Origin: Nocardioides sp. 503
Lineage (GTDB): Bacteria; Actinomycetota; Actinomycetes; Propionibacteriales; Nocardioidaceae
Reading direction: 5' to 3'
Length of the DNA stretch: 64,000 nt
NCBI RefSeq assembly: GCF_004522095.1
Contig: NZ_SPUI01000004.1
Location: 496,001 to 560,000 of the forward strand
This document shows, piece by piece, positions 7,922 through 16,276 of this stretch. Both the position numbers and the translations under genes were made by a program. The notes under the pieces were generated by a model that saw only the letters and a list, made by a program, of their open reading frames with translations, did no database searches and was not told where the DNA came from. The first letter of the stretch is position 1; every line of letters begins with the position of its first letter.

Positions 7922-10900
7922 ATGCAGATCGCCGTCCTGGGACCCGTCGAGGCGCGCGACGGCGACCGCGTGGTCGACCTCGGGACCCGGAGGCAGCGCG
8001 CCATCCTCGCGGCCCTGGCGGTCGCCGACGGCGGTCCCGTGCCGACGCCGACGGTCATCTCGCGCGTCTGGGGCGAGCACCCGCCGGCGGGGGCCCTGGC
8101 CACGCTGCACGGCTACGTCGCCGCCCTGCGTCGTGCCCTGGAGCCCGAGCGGGCTCCGCGCCAGTCGCCACGCCTGCTGGTCACCGTGGAGGGCGGCTAC
8201 GCGCTGCACGTGGCGCGGTCCGACCGCGACGTCTCCGTGCTCGAGCGGGCGGTCGCCGAGGCCCGGTCGCTGCTTGGCGACGTGCCCGACCACCTGCGTC
8301 CACGGACGGGCGGCCGAGGTCCGGAGCCGCTCCTCGAGGCGCTGGGCCTCCTCGACCACGCGCTGGGTCTGTGGCGCGGCGAGCCCTACGTCGAGCTGGG
8401 CGACGACCCCACCGCGGTGGCCGAGCGCGCCCGCCTCGGAGACCTCCGTGCGGCGGGCGAGGAGCTCCGGGTGGTCGCCCGGCTGGGGCTCGGCGGGCAC
8501 GCCGAGGTGGTGCCCGAGCTGACCCGGATGACCGTGGCCCACCCGCTGCACGAGCGGTGGTGGGCGCTGCTGGCGGTCGCCCTGGCCCGCAGCGGGCGTC
8601 AGGCGGACGCGCTCTCCGCACTGCAGTCGCTGCGCGCCCTGCTGGCCGACGAGCTCGGGGTCGACCCCAGCCAGGCGGTGCGCGAGCTGCACCTCGCGAT
8701 CCTGCGCCAGGACCCCACGCTCGACTGGGCGGGTGGCGAGGCGGGCCGGCAGGCCCACGGCCTCGACCGGGCCGCGGTCGTCCGTCGCACCCGCTACCGC
8801 GAGTCCCCGCCCCTGCCCCGCTGGCCCCTGGCCGGTCGCGTCGCCGAGACCGCCCGCCTGCGCGAGGTGCTGGCCCAGGTCGCCGGCGGACGGCCCTACG
8901 TCGTGCTCCTCACGGGGGAGGCGGGCGTCGGCAAGTCGCGGCTGACCCAGGAGCTGTCGGCGCTCGCCTTCGAGCAGGGCTTCACCGTCGCGGTGGGTCA
9001 GTGCTCGGCCGACGGTCCGCCTCCGCTGTGGCCGTGGCGCTCGATCGCCGCGTCCCTGGGCGAGCAGCTCACGGACGCCCCCGACGTGCAGCGTCTCCTC
9101 GACACCGCCCCGGCCTCGGAGTTCGCCACCTGGGACGCCGTGGCCCGGGAGGTGTGCCGTACGGCGAGGCGCAGCCCGCTGCTCCTGGTCCTCGAGGACG
9201 TCCAGTGGGCCGACGAGCCCACGCGCCGCCTGCTGGTGCACCTGCAGTCCGTGGCCCGTCACGAGCCGCTCTGCGTGGTCGTCACCGCGCGCGTCGACGC
9301 CGTGACCGACCAGGCCCTGAGCGACCTCGCGGCCGAGCTGGCGCGCGGGCAGACGCTCCGCCTGGACCTGGCCGGGCTGGCCGAGGAGGACGCGGCGGCC
9401 CTGGTCCGGGCGGTGGCGGGCACCGCGGACCGCGACTCCGTGCGGACCCTGTGGGAGCGCGCCTCGGGCAACCCCTTCTTCCTGACCGAGCTCGCCCTCT
9501 CGGGCGGTGCGCTGTCGGGCTCGCTGGCCGACGTCGTGCTCAGCCGGTTGCGCGCCCTGCCGGACGCCACCGTGGCGATTCTCGAGGCCGCGGCGGTCGT
9601 CGACGTCGTGTTCGACCTGGACCTGCTCGCGCTCACCGTCGAGCGCACCCAGGGCGAGACCGTGGAGCTGCTCGGTCCCGCGATCGAGGCGGGCCTGGTC
9701 GTCGACGAGGGCCGCGTCGACGCCGCCTACCGCTTCGCGCACGGCGTCGTCCGGGAGACCCTCCACGAGCACCAGCCGCAGCAGGTCCGGGCCGGCTGGC
9801 ACCGGGCGGTGAGCCGGGTGCTCGAGCGGCACAGCGGCCTGCGCCGTCCCGACCAGCGCGCCGTCCTCGCCCACCACTGGGAGCTCGCGGGCTACGGCCA
9901 CGTCGGGGAGGCGTGGCGCTCGGTGCTGGTGGCCGCCGAGCAGGCACGGCTGGACGGCGCCTGCGACGAGGAGGCGCGGCTGCTGCGCCGCGCCGTGGGG
10001 TGGCAGGAGCTCGACCTCGGCAGCGGTGACGGTCAGCGCTTCGAGCTGCTGATGATGCTGGCCGACGCGTGCCGGTGGAGTGCCGACTGGAGCGGTGTCT
10101 CCGACGCGGTGGACGACGCCGTGGCGGTGGCCGAGCGCCTCGGGGACCCGGTGCTCGCGGCGCGCGCCGCGATCTCGACGATGGAGGGCGCGCTGTGGCA
10201 GGTGCGTCCCTTCGGGGTCGTGCACCGGCCGATCGTCGAGGCGCTGGAGCGCGCGCTCGCCGCGCTGCCGGAGGCCGAGCGCGGCCTGCGGTGCCGGGCC
10301 CAGCTGGCGCTGGCGATGGAGCTTTACTACGGCGGCGACGTCCAGCGCATCGACTCCCTCGTGGCGCAAGCGCTCGCCGTCGCCGGGCACCTCGAGCCGC
10401 GGCTGCGCGCGGTCGCCTACCTCGGCGCGTTCTCCGCGCGCTCCCGCGCGGACGCGATGCGGGACCGCGCCCACTACGTCGCCGCGGCGCGCGAGGCAGC
10501 GGACGCCGCGGGTGACACCCGCCTGCGGCTGCTGGTCGACGCGCTGGGCGTCTCGGTCGCGAGCGAGCTCGGAGACGCCGCCGAAGTGCGTGCCGCGCTG
10601 CCGCACCTGAGCGACCAGTGCCAGCGGCGAGGGCTGGCCACGGCCGAGGCGTTCCTGCGGGTGCTCGAGGTGCCGTGGCTGACCATGTGGGGCGACCTGG
10701 AGGCCGCCGACGCGTCCCTGGTCCGGCTCGGCGAGCTCGCCCAGCGGCTGCGGATGCCCAACCTGGTCGACGCGCTCACCGTGACGACGGCGGCGCGGCA
10801 CATGCTGGCCGGCGAGTACGACGAGCTCATCGCGGCGATGGGCGCCCTCGTGGCGGACACCTCCATCCCGGCCGGCCCCGTGGCCGTGGTGGTGCTGCTG

Positions 10901-11266
10901 CGGGCGGGGCAGGTCGAGGCGGCCCGCGCCGTCCACGAGCAGCAGGGCGTCGACCTCTCCGAGGAGACCTTCGTCGGTCTGGTCTACGCCTGCCTGGCGT
11001 GCGAGATCGCGCTCGGCCTCGGGGACCGGGACCTCGCCGCCGCGGCGTACCCACTGGCCGCGCCGTACGCCGGCCGGATGTGCGCCGCGGGCAGCGCGGT
11101 GCCGATGGGACCGGTCGACGCCTTCCTGGCGTGGGGGGCGGTCGCGCTCGGGGACGACGAGGCGGCGTCGGCACACGCCGACGCCGCCGTCGCCCTCGCC
11201 CGCGAATGGGGGCTGGCGCGGGTGGAGTCCGAGGTGGTGCAGGTGCGGGAGCGCTACGCGGTCTGA
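7922..11266 (+). CDS. SARP/AfsR-type regulator with AAA ATPase and TPR-like tail
   Basis: 1114 residues. Residues 1-95 are an OmpR-like winged helix (MQIAVLGPVEARDGDR, LGTRRQRAILAALA, VISRVWG), and about 100-265 a BTAD domain, the pair that defines SARP activators. An AAA/STAND ATPase follows: Walker A GEAGVGKS (332-339) and Walker B LLLVLEDVQWAD (about 420-431). The C-terminal ~500 residues are alpha-helical and TPR-like. There is no C-terminal LuxR helix-turn-helix, so DNA binding must be N-terminal. SARPs bind tandem 7-mers spaced 11 bp; such an array lies at 14091-14141, about 3 kb away. It is usual for these proteins to switch metabolic or development genes, but no biosynthetic cluster is here. 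Its 3' end overlaps the convergent thioredoxin gene by 13 nt. Confidence 0.9.
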   Translation: MQIAVLGPVEARDGDRVVDLGTRRQRAILAALAVADGGPVPTPTVISRVWGEHPPAGALATLHGYVAALRRALEPERAPRQSPRLLVTVEGGYALHVARSDRDVSVLERAVAEARSLLGDVPDHLRPRTGGRGPEPLLEALGLLDHALGLWRGEPYVELGDDPTAVAERARLGDLRAAGEELRVVARLGLGGHAEVVPELTRMTVAHPLHERWWALLAVALARSGRQADALSALQSLRALLADELGVDPSQAVRELHLAILRQDPTLDWAGGEAGRQAHGLDRAAVVRRTRYRESPPLPRWPLAGRVAETARLREVLAQVAGGRPYVVLLTGEAGVGKSRLTQELSALAFEQGFTVAVGQCSADGPPPLWPWRSIAASLGEQLTDAPDVQRLLDTAPASEFATWDAVAREVCRTARRSPLLLVLEDVQWADEPTRRLLVHLQSVARHEPLCVVVTARVDAVTDQALSDLAAELARGQTLRLDLAGLAEEDAAALVRAVAGTADRDSVRTLWERASGNPFFLTELALSGGALSGSLADVVLSRLRALPDATVAILEAAAVVDVVFDLDLLALTVERTQGETVELLGPAIEAGLVVDEGRVDAAYRFAHGVVRETLHEHQPQQVRAGWHRAVSRVLERHSGLRRPDQRAVLAHHWELAGYGHVGEAWRSVLVAAEQARLDGACDEEARLLRRAVGWQELDLGSGDGQRFELLMMLADACRWSADWSGVSDAVDDAVAVAERLGDPVLAARAAISTMEGALWQVRPFGVVHRPIVEALERALAALPEAERGLRCRAQLALAMELYYGGDVQRIDSLVAQALAVAGHLEPRLRAVAYLGAFSARSRADAMRDRAHYVAAAREAADAAGDTRLRLLVDALGVSVASELGDAAEVRAALPHLSDQCQRRGLATAEAFLRVLEVPWLTMWGDLEAADASLVRLGELAQRLRMPNLVDALTVTTAARHMLAGEYDELIAAMGALVADTSIPAGPVAVVVLLRAGQVEAARAVHEQQGVDLSEETFVGLVYACLACEIALGLGDRDLAAAAYPLAAPYAGRMCAAGSAVPMGPVDAFLAWGAVALGDDEAASAHADAAVALAREWGLARVESEVVQVRERYAV

Positions 11267-11607
11267 GCGGCGCGGCGCCCGTCCGGTGCCAGGGCGACCA
11301 GCAGCTCGCGCACGGTGCGCCGGGGGCGCGCCCCCACGATCGAGAGCACCAGCTCGCCCGAGACGAAGACGAGCAGGGTCGGGAGGCCGGTCACCCGGTA
11401 GGCCGCGGCGGTCACGGGCTCCGCGTCCACGTCGAGGCGGACGAAGCTCATCCAGTCCAGCTCGGCGGCCAGCTCGTCCAGGACCGGCTCGAGCTGGCGG
11501 CACGGGCCGCACCAGTCGGCGTGGAAGTCGACGAGCACCGGGGTCACCGCGCCCAGCACGACGTCGCCGAAGTCGGCGTCGCCGACCCGGGCGACGACGC
11601 CGTTCAC
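11254..11607 (-). CDS. thioredoxin-family protein
   Basis: 117 residues with the classical active site WCGPCR after VDFHADW, and the cis-proline segment VTGLPTLLVF. This is thioredoxin size and cytoplasmic, so it should reduce or isomerise disulfides in protein partners. The GTG start overlaps the stop of the hemerythrin gene (GTGA), implying translational coupling. Thioredoxin next to a hemerythrin suggests joint redox work, which is inference. It is the last gene of a four-gene chain. Confidence 0.92.
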   Translation of the reverse strand: MNGVVARVGDADFGDVVLGAVTPVLVDFHADWCGPCRQLEPVLDELAAELDWMSFVRLDVDAEPVTAAAYRVTGLPTLLVFVSGELVLSIVGARPRRTVRELLVALAPDGRRAAQTA

Positions 11608-12320
11608 GCGCCCACGTCCTCGGGCACGAAGACGAACGCCGCGCGCTCCAGCCGGCCGAAGCGCGGTCGTCCCAGGCGGAGCAGGACCCGGAACGGGAGC
11701 CCGGCCTCGGCCAGGAGCGGTCGGCTGACCTCGTCCGGAAGCGCTTCGACGCACCACGGAAGGAGGCGAACGAGGTCCCCGGGTGCCAGCCCGCCGCGGA
11801 GCTCGGTGCGCTCGAGCTCGGCCCACTCCTCGCCGGGCACGTAGCGCTGGAGGATCTCGATCGCATCCTGCTCCTCGTGCCCGAGGTGGGCGCCGAGCTC
11901 GTCGCGGGCGCGCGCCAGGTCGGCGGCCAGGCCCGTCTGCGCCGTGGGGGAGGGGCCGGCGGCCAGCGAGGAGAAGCCGCTGCGCACCGCCTCCAGCAGC
12001 GGGTCGATGGTGGCGTGCTCGGCCTCCATCTCGTCGAGCACCCGGGCCGCGTCGAGGTCGCCCGCGGCCTCGACCTTGCCGCGCAGGAGTGGCCAGAGGT
12101 GCTCGTCCTCCTTGTGGTGGTGGTCGTGGAGCAGGCGGGCGAAGAGGTCCCACCGCTCGAGGAGGGCCCGCCAGGTGGCCCGCTCGTCCAGCGGGGTCAG
12201 CCGCGCGGCCGCGACGAAGCGGGCGAGGTCGCGCCGGAAGCCGTGGTGCAGCACGTACATCATCGACAGGTCGGCCGGGCCGGCCGGTGCGGCGGCCTGG
12301 CCGGGGAGGAGCGTGGTCAC
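11604..12320 (-). CDS. hemerythrin (HHE) domain protein
   Basis: 238 residues. A helical bundle with the hemerythrin ligand pattern: HHGFRRDL near residue 25, DHHHKEDEHLWP near 65, EHATIDP near 100 and HLGHEEQD near 145. These His and acidic residues could hold a di-iron centre that binds O2, NO or peroxide. The C-terminal ~70 residues (after about 165) are extra and not recognised. The GTG start overlaps the preceding SRPBCC stop by 4 nt. Such proteins act in oxygen or NO sensing and iron repair; which applies is not clear here. Confidence 0.85.
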   Translation of the reverse strand: MTTLLPGQAAAPAGPADLSMMYVLHHGFRRDLARFVAAARLTPLDERATWRALLERWDLFARLLHDHHHKEDEHLWPLLRGKVEAAGDLDAARVLDEMEAEHATIDPLLEAVRSGFSSLAAGPSPTAQTGLAADLARARDELGAHLGHEEQDAIEILQRYVPGEEWAELERTELRGGLAPGDLVRLLPWCVEALPDEVSRPLLAEAGLPFRVLLRLGRPRFGRLERAAFVFVPEDVGA

Positions 12321-12796
12321 GGGTGGACTCCTTCGGAGGGTCGGTCGTGGTGCCGGGTGAGCACCTCGGGCAGGTGGAGCAGGTCCGCGCGGTCGGCGCG
12401 GCGGTAGGAGGGGGTGAGCACCGGCGCGAACGGCCGCAGCGCCCCCATGAGCCGGACGTGCGTGGTCGTCGTGACCTCGCAGTGCCGGTCGTCGACGGGC
12501 GTGACCCGGCGGGTGCCCCGGACGAGCACCGCGCCGGACCCGCCGTCGTACGACGCACTGAGGGGGGTGGTGCGTCGTACGACGGTCTCGGTGCGGAAGG
12601 TGAGCCCGGCGAAGCGGAGCTCCTCCCGCAGGATCTGGCCGGGGCGCGCGCGCCCCGGCGGCTCGCAGGTGAAGCGGAGGACCTGGGCCCGCCACTGGGG
12701 GTCGTTGCCCCAGTCGAGGACGAAGCCGGCCACGACGGCGGCGGGCAGCGGCACCCGCACCGAGGACTCGAACGTCGTCTCGCGCCCGGCGCTCAT
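12317..12796 (-). CDS. SRPBCC-family protein
   Basis: 159 residues. The pattern is that of polyketide-cyclase/START-like lipid-binding folds: N-terminal strand TTFESSVRVPLPAAVVAGFVLDWGNDPQWRA, central strands ending in TPVDDRHCEVTTTTHV and a long C-terminal helix. Such proteins bind hydrophobic ligands or act as cyclases or hydratases. No catalytic residues could be assigned. It overlaps both neighbours by 4 nt, so it is translated with the hemerythrin and the beta-propeller gene. Confidence 0.8.
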   Translation of the reverse strand: MSAGRETTFESSVRVPLPAAVVAGFVLDWGNDPQWRAQVLRFTCEPPGRARPGQILREELRFAGLTFRTETVVRRTTPLSASYDGGSGAVLVRGTRRVTPVDDRHCEVTTTTHVRLMGALRPFAPVLTPSYRRADRADLLHLPEVLTRHHDRPSEGVHP

Positions 12797-14040
12797 CGCC
12801 GCACCCGCACGGGACGCGAGGTCGCGGTCGCCGAGCCGTGCCCGGCCTTGCGGGCCGTGGCCCGGACGACCAGGGACCGGCCGCGGTCGGCCCGGACGAC
12901 GCGGTGGGTGCGCCCGCGTCCCACGACCTTGCCGCCGCGCAGCCACTGCAGCAGCACCTGGGGACCCGGGACGTTCCAGGCGCCGGGAGCGGCCCGCAGC
13001 ATGCGGCCCACCACGGCCTTGCCGGTGATGGTGGGGCGTCGGGTGTTGCGCACGGCCACCGGCGCCGGAGCGCTCAGCGGAGCCGGTGACCAGTGCGGCT
13101 CGGAGCCGCCGGGCAGGACGAGCGTGGAGGGGACGGTGCAGTCCAGCCCTCCGGAGCGGGTCCAGATGCCGTCGTCCTCCTGCCAGGCCAGCGACGCGTC
13201 GTCGGGGCCCCAGGTCGGGTTGGTGATGCCGGGGACCGACCCGATCTGGCAGGCGTCCTCGTCGCGGGGACGGGCGGGGGGCGGCCCGCTGGTGGCGTCG
13301 CCCACCACCCGGAACCACGCTAGGTAGGTCTCTCCGCCGTCCTCGAAGACCCCCGCGAGCAGCCGCCCGTCCCGGCTCAGCTCGGTGTTGCCGAAGTCGC
13401 CCGTCTCGGTCGAGAACCAGTGCTGCTGGCGTCCCCCGAGGTCGTGCAGGTTGACGTGGGAGCCGGCACCACCTGTCTGCAGGGTCCGGGAGCTGCCGAC
13501 CCAGGAGGGGTCCCAGAAGAACGTCGAGCCGTGCTGCGCCGGGCTGGTCAGCCGGTCGGCGGCGGTGTAGCCCGTGGCCGAGCGGAAGCCGGTGCCCGGG
13601 CCCAGGTGCTTGGTGAACGTGTAGGCGATCCGCCGGCCGTCGGGGGAGATCGCCGCGTCGACCGGCATGCCGTCGATGCGGACGCCCATCGAGGTCGGCA
13701 GCGAGCCGGGGTCGATGCGGTTGAGGACGCGGCCCTGCTGGGTCATCCGCACGAGGTCCTGGTTGTAGGTGGCGACGACGGTGCCGGCGTCGGACTGTGT
13801 GGGGGAGCCGTAGGGGAACGCCGCGGTGCCGTCCTGGGTGAGCCGGCGCGCTCCGGAGCCGTCGCCGCGGGCGATCCACACGTCGTGGGAGCGGATGAAC
13901 ACGATCGTGCCGGCAGCAGTGCCTCTGCGTGCGGCCCCGGCGTCGGAGCCCGGCGCCGTGGCCGAGGAGGGGGTGGGCGAGGCGGTGAGCGCGGCCAGGG
14001 CCACGGCGCTCGCGAGGAGGGCGCGGGAGGTGCGGGACAT
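12793..14040 (-). CDS. secreted PD40/TolB-like beta-propeller protein
   Basis: 415 residues with a signal peptide (RALLASAVALAALTASPTPSSA). The middle part has repeated propeller blades: SHDVWIARGDGSGARRLTQDG, DAAISPDGRRIAYTF and NPTWGPDDASLAWQ. The last ~80 residues are a separate beta domain common in actinobacterial surface proteins (PTITGKAVVGRMLRAAPGAW, LLQWLRGGKVVG). It is probably exported and may bind a ligand or protein. It heads the four-gene chain whose other members look cytoplasmic, which is odd. Its promoter region is shared with the divergent Ig-repeat gene and carries the 11-bp repeat array. Confidence 0.82.
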   Translation of the reverse strand: MSRTSRALLASAVALAALTASPTPSSATAPGSDAGAARRGTAAGTIVFIRSHDVWIARGDGSGARRLTQDGTAAFPYGSPTQSDAGTVVATYNQDLVRMTQQGRVLNRIDPGSLPTSMGVRIDGMPVDAAISPDGRRIAYTFTKHLGPGTGFRSATGYTAADRLTSPAQHGSTFFWDPSWVGSSRTLQTGGAGSHVNLHDLGGRQQHWFSTETGDFGNTELSRDGRLLAGVFEDGGETYLAWFRVVGDATSGPPPARPRDEDACQIGSVPGITNPTWGPDDASLAWQEDDGIWTRSGGLDCTVPSTLVLPGGSEPHWSPAPLSAPAPVAVRNTRRPTITGKAVVGRMLRAAPGAWNVPGPQVLLQWLRGGKVVGRGRTHRVVRADRGRSLVVRATARKAGHGSATATSRPVRVRR

Positions 14041-14090
14041 CGGTGCTCCAGGGGGTCGGTTGCTGGTCGTCCCGACTCTGGACCTGCCCC

Positions 14091-14141
14091 CTGGGACCGC
14101 CCTGGGAGCCGAGTCCCAGCGCCGTCCCAGAGCCGTCCCAG
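14091..14141. promoter_or_regulatory. five 7-mers at 11-bp spacing (SARP-type site)
   Basis: CTGGGAC (14091), CTGGGAG (14102), GTCCCAG (14113), GTCCCAG (14124) and GTCCCAG (14135) are each separated by exactly 4 nt. The first two are the reverse complement of the last three (one mismatch), so the array is arranged for both divergent genes. A weaker match, GTCCCGA, sits two turns upstream at 14069. SARP activators are known to bind direct 7-mers with this 11-bp period just upstream of the -10. Confidence 0.6.
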
Positions 14142-14188
14142 CGCGCTCGCCCACGGTGAGGGCTCCTCCCACCAGAAAGAGACGGACC

Positions 14189-15802
14189 ATGTCTGCACCT
14201 CCCACCCCCTCCCGCCGCGTCGCCCTGGCGCTGCTGGCCGGACTCCTGCCGCTCGCCGTCCTGCTCGGCCTGCTTCCCGCCTCCTCCGCCGTCGCCTCGG
14301 CGCCCGGCGGCGGCGGTGGCGAGCCGCCCCCGCTCGACGTCACCGTCACCAAGACCCAGGAGCCGCGCTACGGCGACGACCTGGTCTTCACCGTCCGTAG
14401 CAGCGGCAGCGAGCAGACCGCCACGGTCGTGCGTGGCGACGAGGTCCTCGCCTCCCAGGAGATGACCAACAGCATCGCCCACTTCGCGATCCCCACGCTC
14501 GGTCGCTTCCGGGCCGGGACCGAGTACCGGCTCAAGGTCTTCGTCGCCACCGAGACCTCGTCCGGTGAGAGCCAGCTGACGGTGAAGCCGTGGTACGTCG
14601 GCGCCCACGTCACCATCGCCAACCCCACGATCAGCTACAGCGCCCCGCTCTACGGAGACCTGGTCCCGGACCGCGAGACGGTGGTCGAGCCCGACGGGGG
14701 CACCATGGCGATGTTCCAGGGCGAGGCGGTGCGCAGCACCTACGTGATCCGTCGCGACGGCACCTTCGCACTACGCGACCTGAGCATGACGCCGGGCGTC
14801 TACCCGCAGGCCCACGTCTACTACTCCGGCGACGCGAGCTACGGCCCGACCTCGGTCGGCATGGGCTCGTTCCTGGGCGAGGTCACGGTCGTGAGGATGC
14901 CGACCACCACCTCGGCCGCCATCAGCGGCTCCGTGGTCAGCCAGGGCGACCCCGTCTCCGTCCTGGGCGCGGCGCGGTCCGCCGACCCCGGGACGGTGGC
15001 CGACGTGAAGGGCGACCTCGTCGTCTGGGCGGCACCGGCCGGCTCCCAGGACTTCACCGAGATCGCCCGCGCCGCCTACCCCGGCGGCAACCAGGCGCTC
15101 CCCGTGTCCCTGACCGGGTGGGCGGCGGGTCGGACCGGCACCTGGACGATCCGGGTCGGGCACTCCGGCACCGACATCTCGGCGCCGTCGGTTGCCGAGG
15201 ACCTGCTGCTGACCGTCGACGCTCCCGGCGCCATGGCCACCACGACCGGTCTCACGCTCGACCGCGCGACCACGACGGCGTACGGCGCACCGGTCACCGC
15301 GACCGCGCGGGTGACCGCGGCCGACGGCAGCGTCCCCACCGGCGACGTCGCCTTCCTGGTCGGCGGCGCTCGCGTCGCGACCGTGCCCGTGCGCCCCGAC
15401 GGCAGTGCCGTCGCGAGGATCCCCGCCGGCGCCGCCGGCACGCGCGCGGTGTCGGCGACCTACCTGGGGACGACCGGCCACGCGGCCTCGTCGAGCAGTG
15501 CGCTGCCCGTGCGGGTGGCCCGGGTCGGCTCCCGGACGGTCGTCACCTCGGCGAAGGCGCGGCACCGCAAGGTCCGGCTCGGCATCCAGGTCACCTCGAC
15601 GGCGCCCGTCGCCGGCACGGTGCTCGTGCGCCTGGGCAGCAAGGTCGTCGCCCGAGGTGTGCTGAGGGCGTCCGCTCGCGGCCGGCTGGTGCTCGTGACC
15701 AAGCGGCTTCCGGCCGGACGGCGGACGCTCGTCGTCAGCTACGCCGGCTCACGCGACGTGGTGGCGTCCCGGTCCCGCGCGAAGGTCGTGCGGGTGCGCT
15801 GA
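14189..15802 (+). CDS. secreted Ig-like repeat protein
   Basis: 537 residues. The signal peptide is RRVALALLAGLLPLAVLLGLLPASSAVASA, and an SD-like AGAAAGAGA precedes the ATG. The mature part is beta-rich with several Ig-like units: TVTKTQEPRYGDDLVFTV near 50, a middle region at about 150-340, and an Ig_3-type unit at about 350-450 (TTTAYGAPVTATARV, GTRAVSATYLGTTGHA). A final basic beta unit ends in KVVRVR. It shares the Ig_3 style with the LamG protein at the window start. No enzyme domain or anchor was seen. It is probably an extracellular structural or binding protein under the control of the 11-bp array. Confidence 0.8.
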   Translation: MSAPPTPSRRVALALLAGLLPLAVLLGLLPASSAVASAPGGGGGEPPPLDVTVTKTQEPRYGDDLVFTVRSSGSEQTATVVRGDEVLASQEMTNSIAHFAIPTLGRFRAGTEYRLKVFVATETSSGESQLTVKPWYVGAHVTIANPTISYSAPLYGDLVPDRETVVEPDGGTMAMFQGEAVRSTYVIRRDGTFALRDLSMTPGVYPQAHVYYSGDASYGPTSVGMGSFLGEVTVVRMPTTTSAAISGSVVSQGDPVSVLGAARSADPGTVADVKGDLVVWAAPAGSQDFTEIARAAYPGGNQALPVSLTGWAAGRTGTWTIRVGHSGTDISAPSVAEDLLLTVDAPGAMATTTGLTLDRATTTAYGAPVTATARVTAADGSVPTGDVAFLVGGARVATVPVRPDGSAVARIPAGAAGTRAVSATYLGTTGHAASSSSALPVRVARVGSRTVVTSAKARHRKVRLGIQVTSTAPVAGTVLVRLGSKVVARGVLRASARGRLVLVTKRLPAGRRTLVVSYAGSRDVVASRSRAKVVRVR

Positions 15803-15817
15803 CCCGACTACGTCTCC

Positions 15818-16222
15818 TCAGAAGGCGGAGGAGGACACGAAGCGCTCGACCTCGATGCGGATGGCGACGCGGGTGGGGTTCTCCCGCGGCGTGCGGTAGC
15901 GGGCGGCGTACCGCTCGCACGCGCGGGCCACGGACGCCGGATCGCTCAGCACGGTGCCGTGACCCTCCAGGGTCGACCAGCGGCCGCCGTCGACCTGGCA
16001 GGTGGCGACGAGCCCGCCGCCTGCCAGGTTGCGGGCCTTGCGGGAGGCGTCGTTGGTGATGACCCAGGCGCACTGCTGCTCCACGTCCAGCGCCACGCCG
16101 ACCGGGACGACGTGGGGCCGCCCGTCGGGCCGCAGCGTCGTGAGGGTGCACAGGTGTCGCTCGGTCCAGAAGTCCAGCAGCGGCTGGGGGAACGCGTCCC
16201 AGCCGGGTCGCCACGCGGTCAT
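15818..16222 (-). CDS. PPOX-class (F420/FMN) oxidoreductase
   Basis: 134 residues, a single split-barrel flavin-binding domain. Family marks are LLDFWTERHLCTLTTLRPDGRPHVVPVGVA at the N-terminus, then VITNDASRKARNL and VDGGRWSTLEGHGTVL. In actinobacteria this size class often uses F420H2 to reduce small substrates. The gene appears leaderless (TAGGCT box 7 nt before the ATG). It converges on the Ig-repeat gene with a 15-nt gap. Confidence 0.82.
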   Translation of the reverse strand: MTAWRPGWDAFPQPLLDFWTERHLCTLTTLRPDGRPHVVPVGVALDVEQQCAWVITNDASRKARNLAGGGLVATCQVDGGRWSTLEGHGTVLSDPASVARACERYAARYRTPRENPTRVAIRIEVERFVSSSAF

Positions 16223-16229
16223 GCCCGAG

Positions 16230-16235
16230 AGCCTA
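16230..16235 (-). promoter_or_regulatory. -10 box TAGGCT, leaderless start
   Basis: On the minus strand TAGGCT is followed after 7 nt by the ATG at 16222; no SD is visible. Confidence 0.5.
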
Positions 16236-16276
16236 GGGCCTGCGCGCGGCGCCGCGGCCTCAGCACGTCTCGACCC

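Noticed and set aside
7670-11866. 1398-codon minus-strand open frame opposite the SARP gene
   Set aside because: High-GC shadow frame: Gly/Arg/Ala/His-rich composition with no domain, while the + strand has clear SARP, BTAD and Walker motifs.
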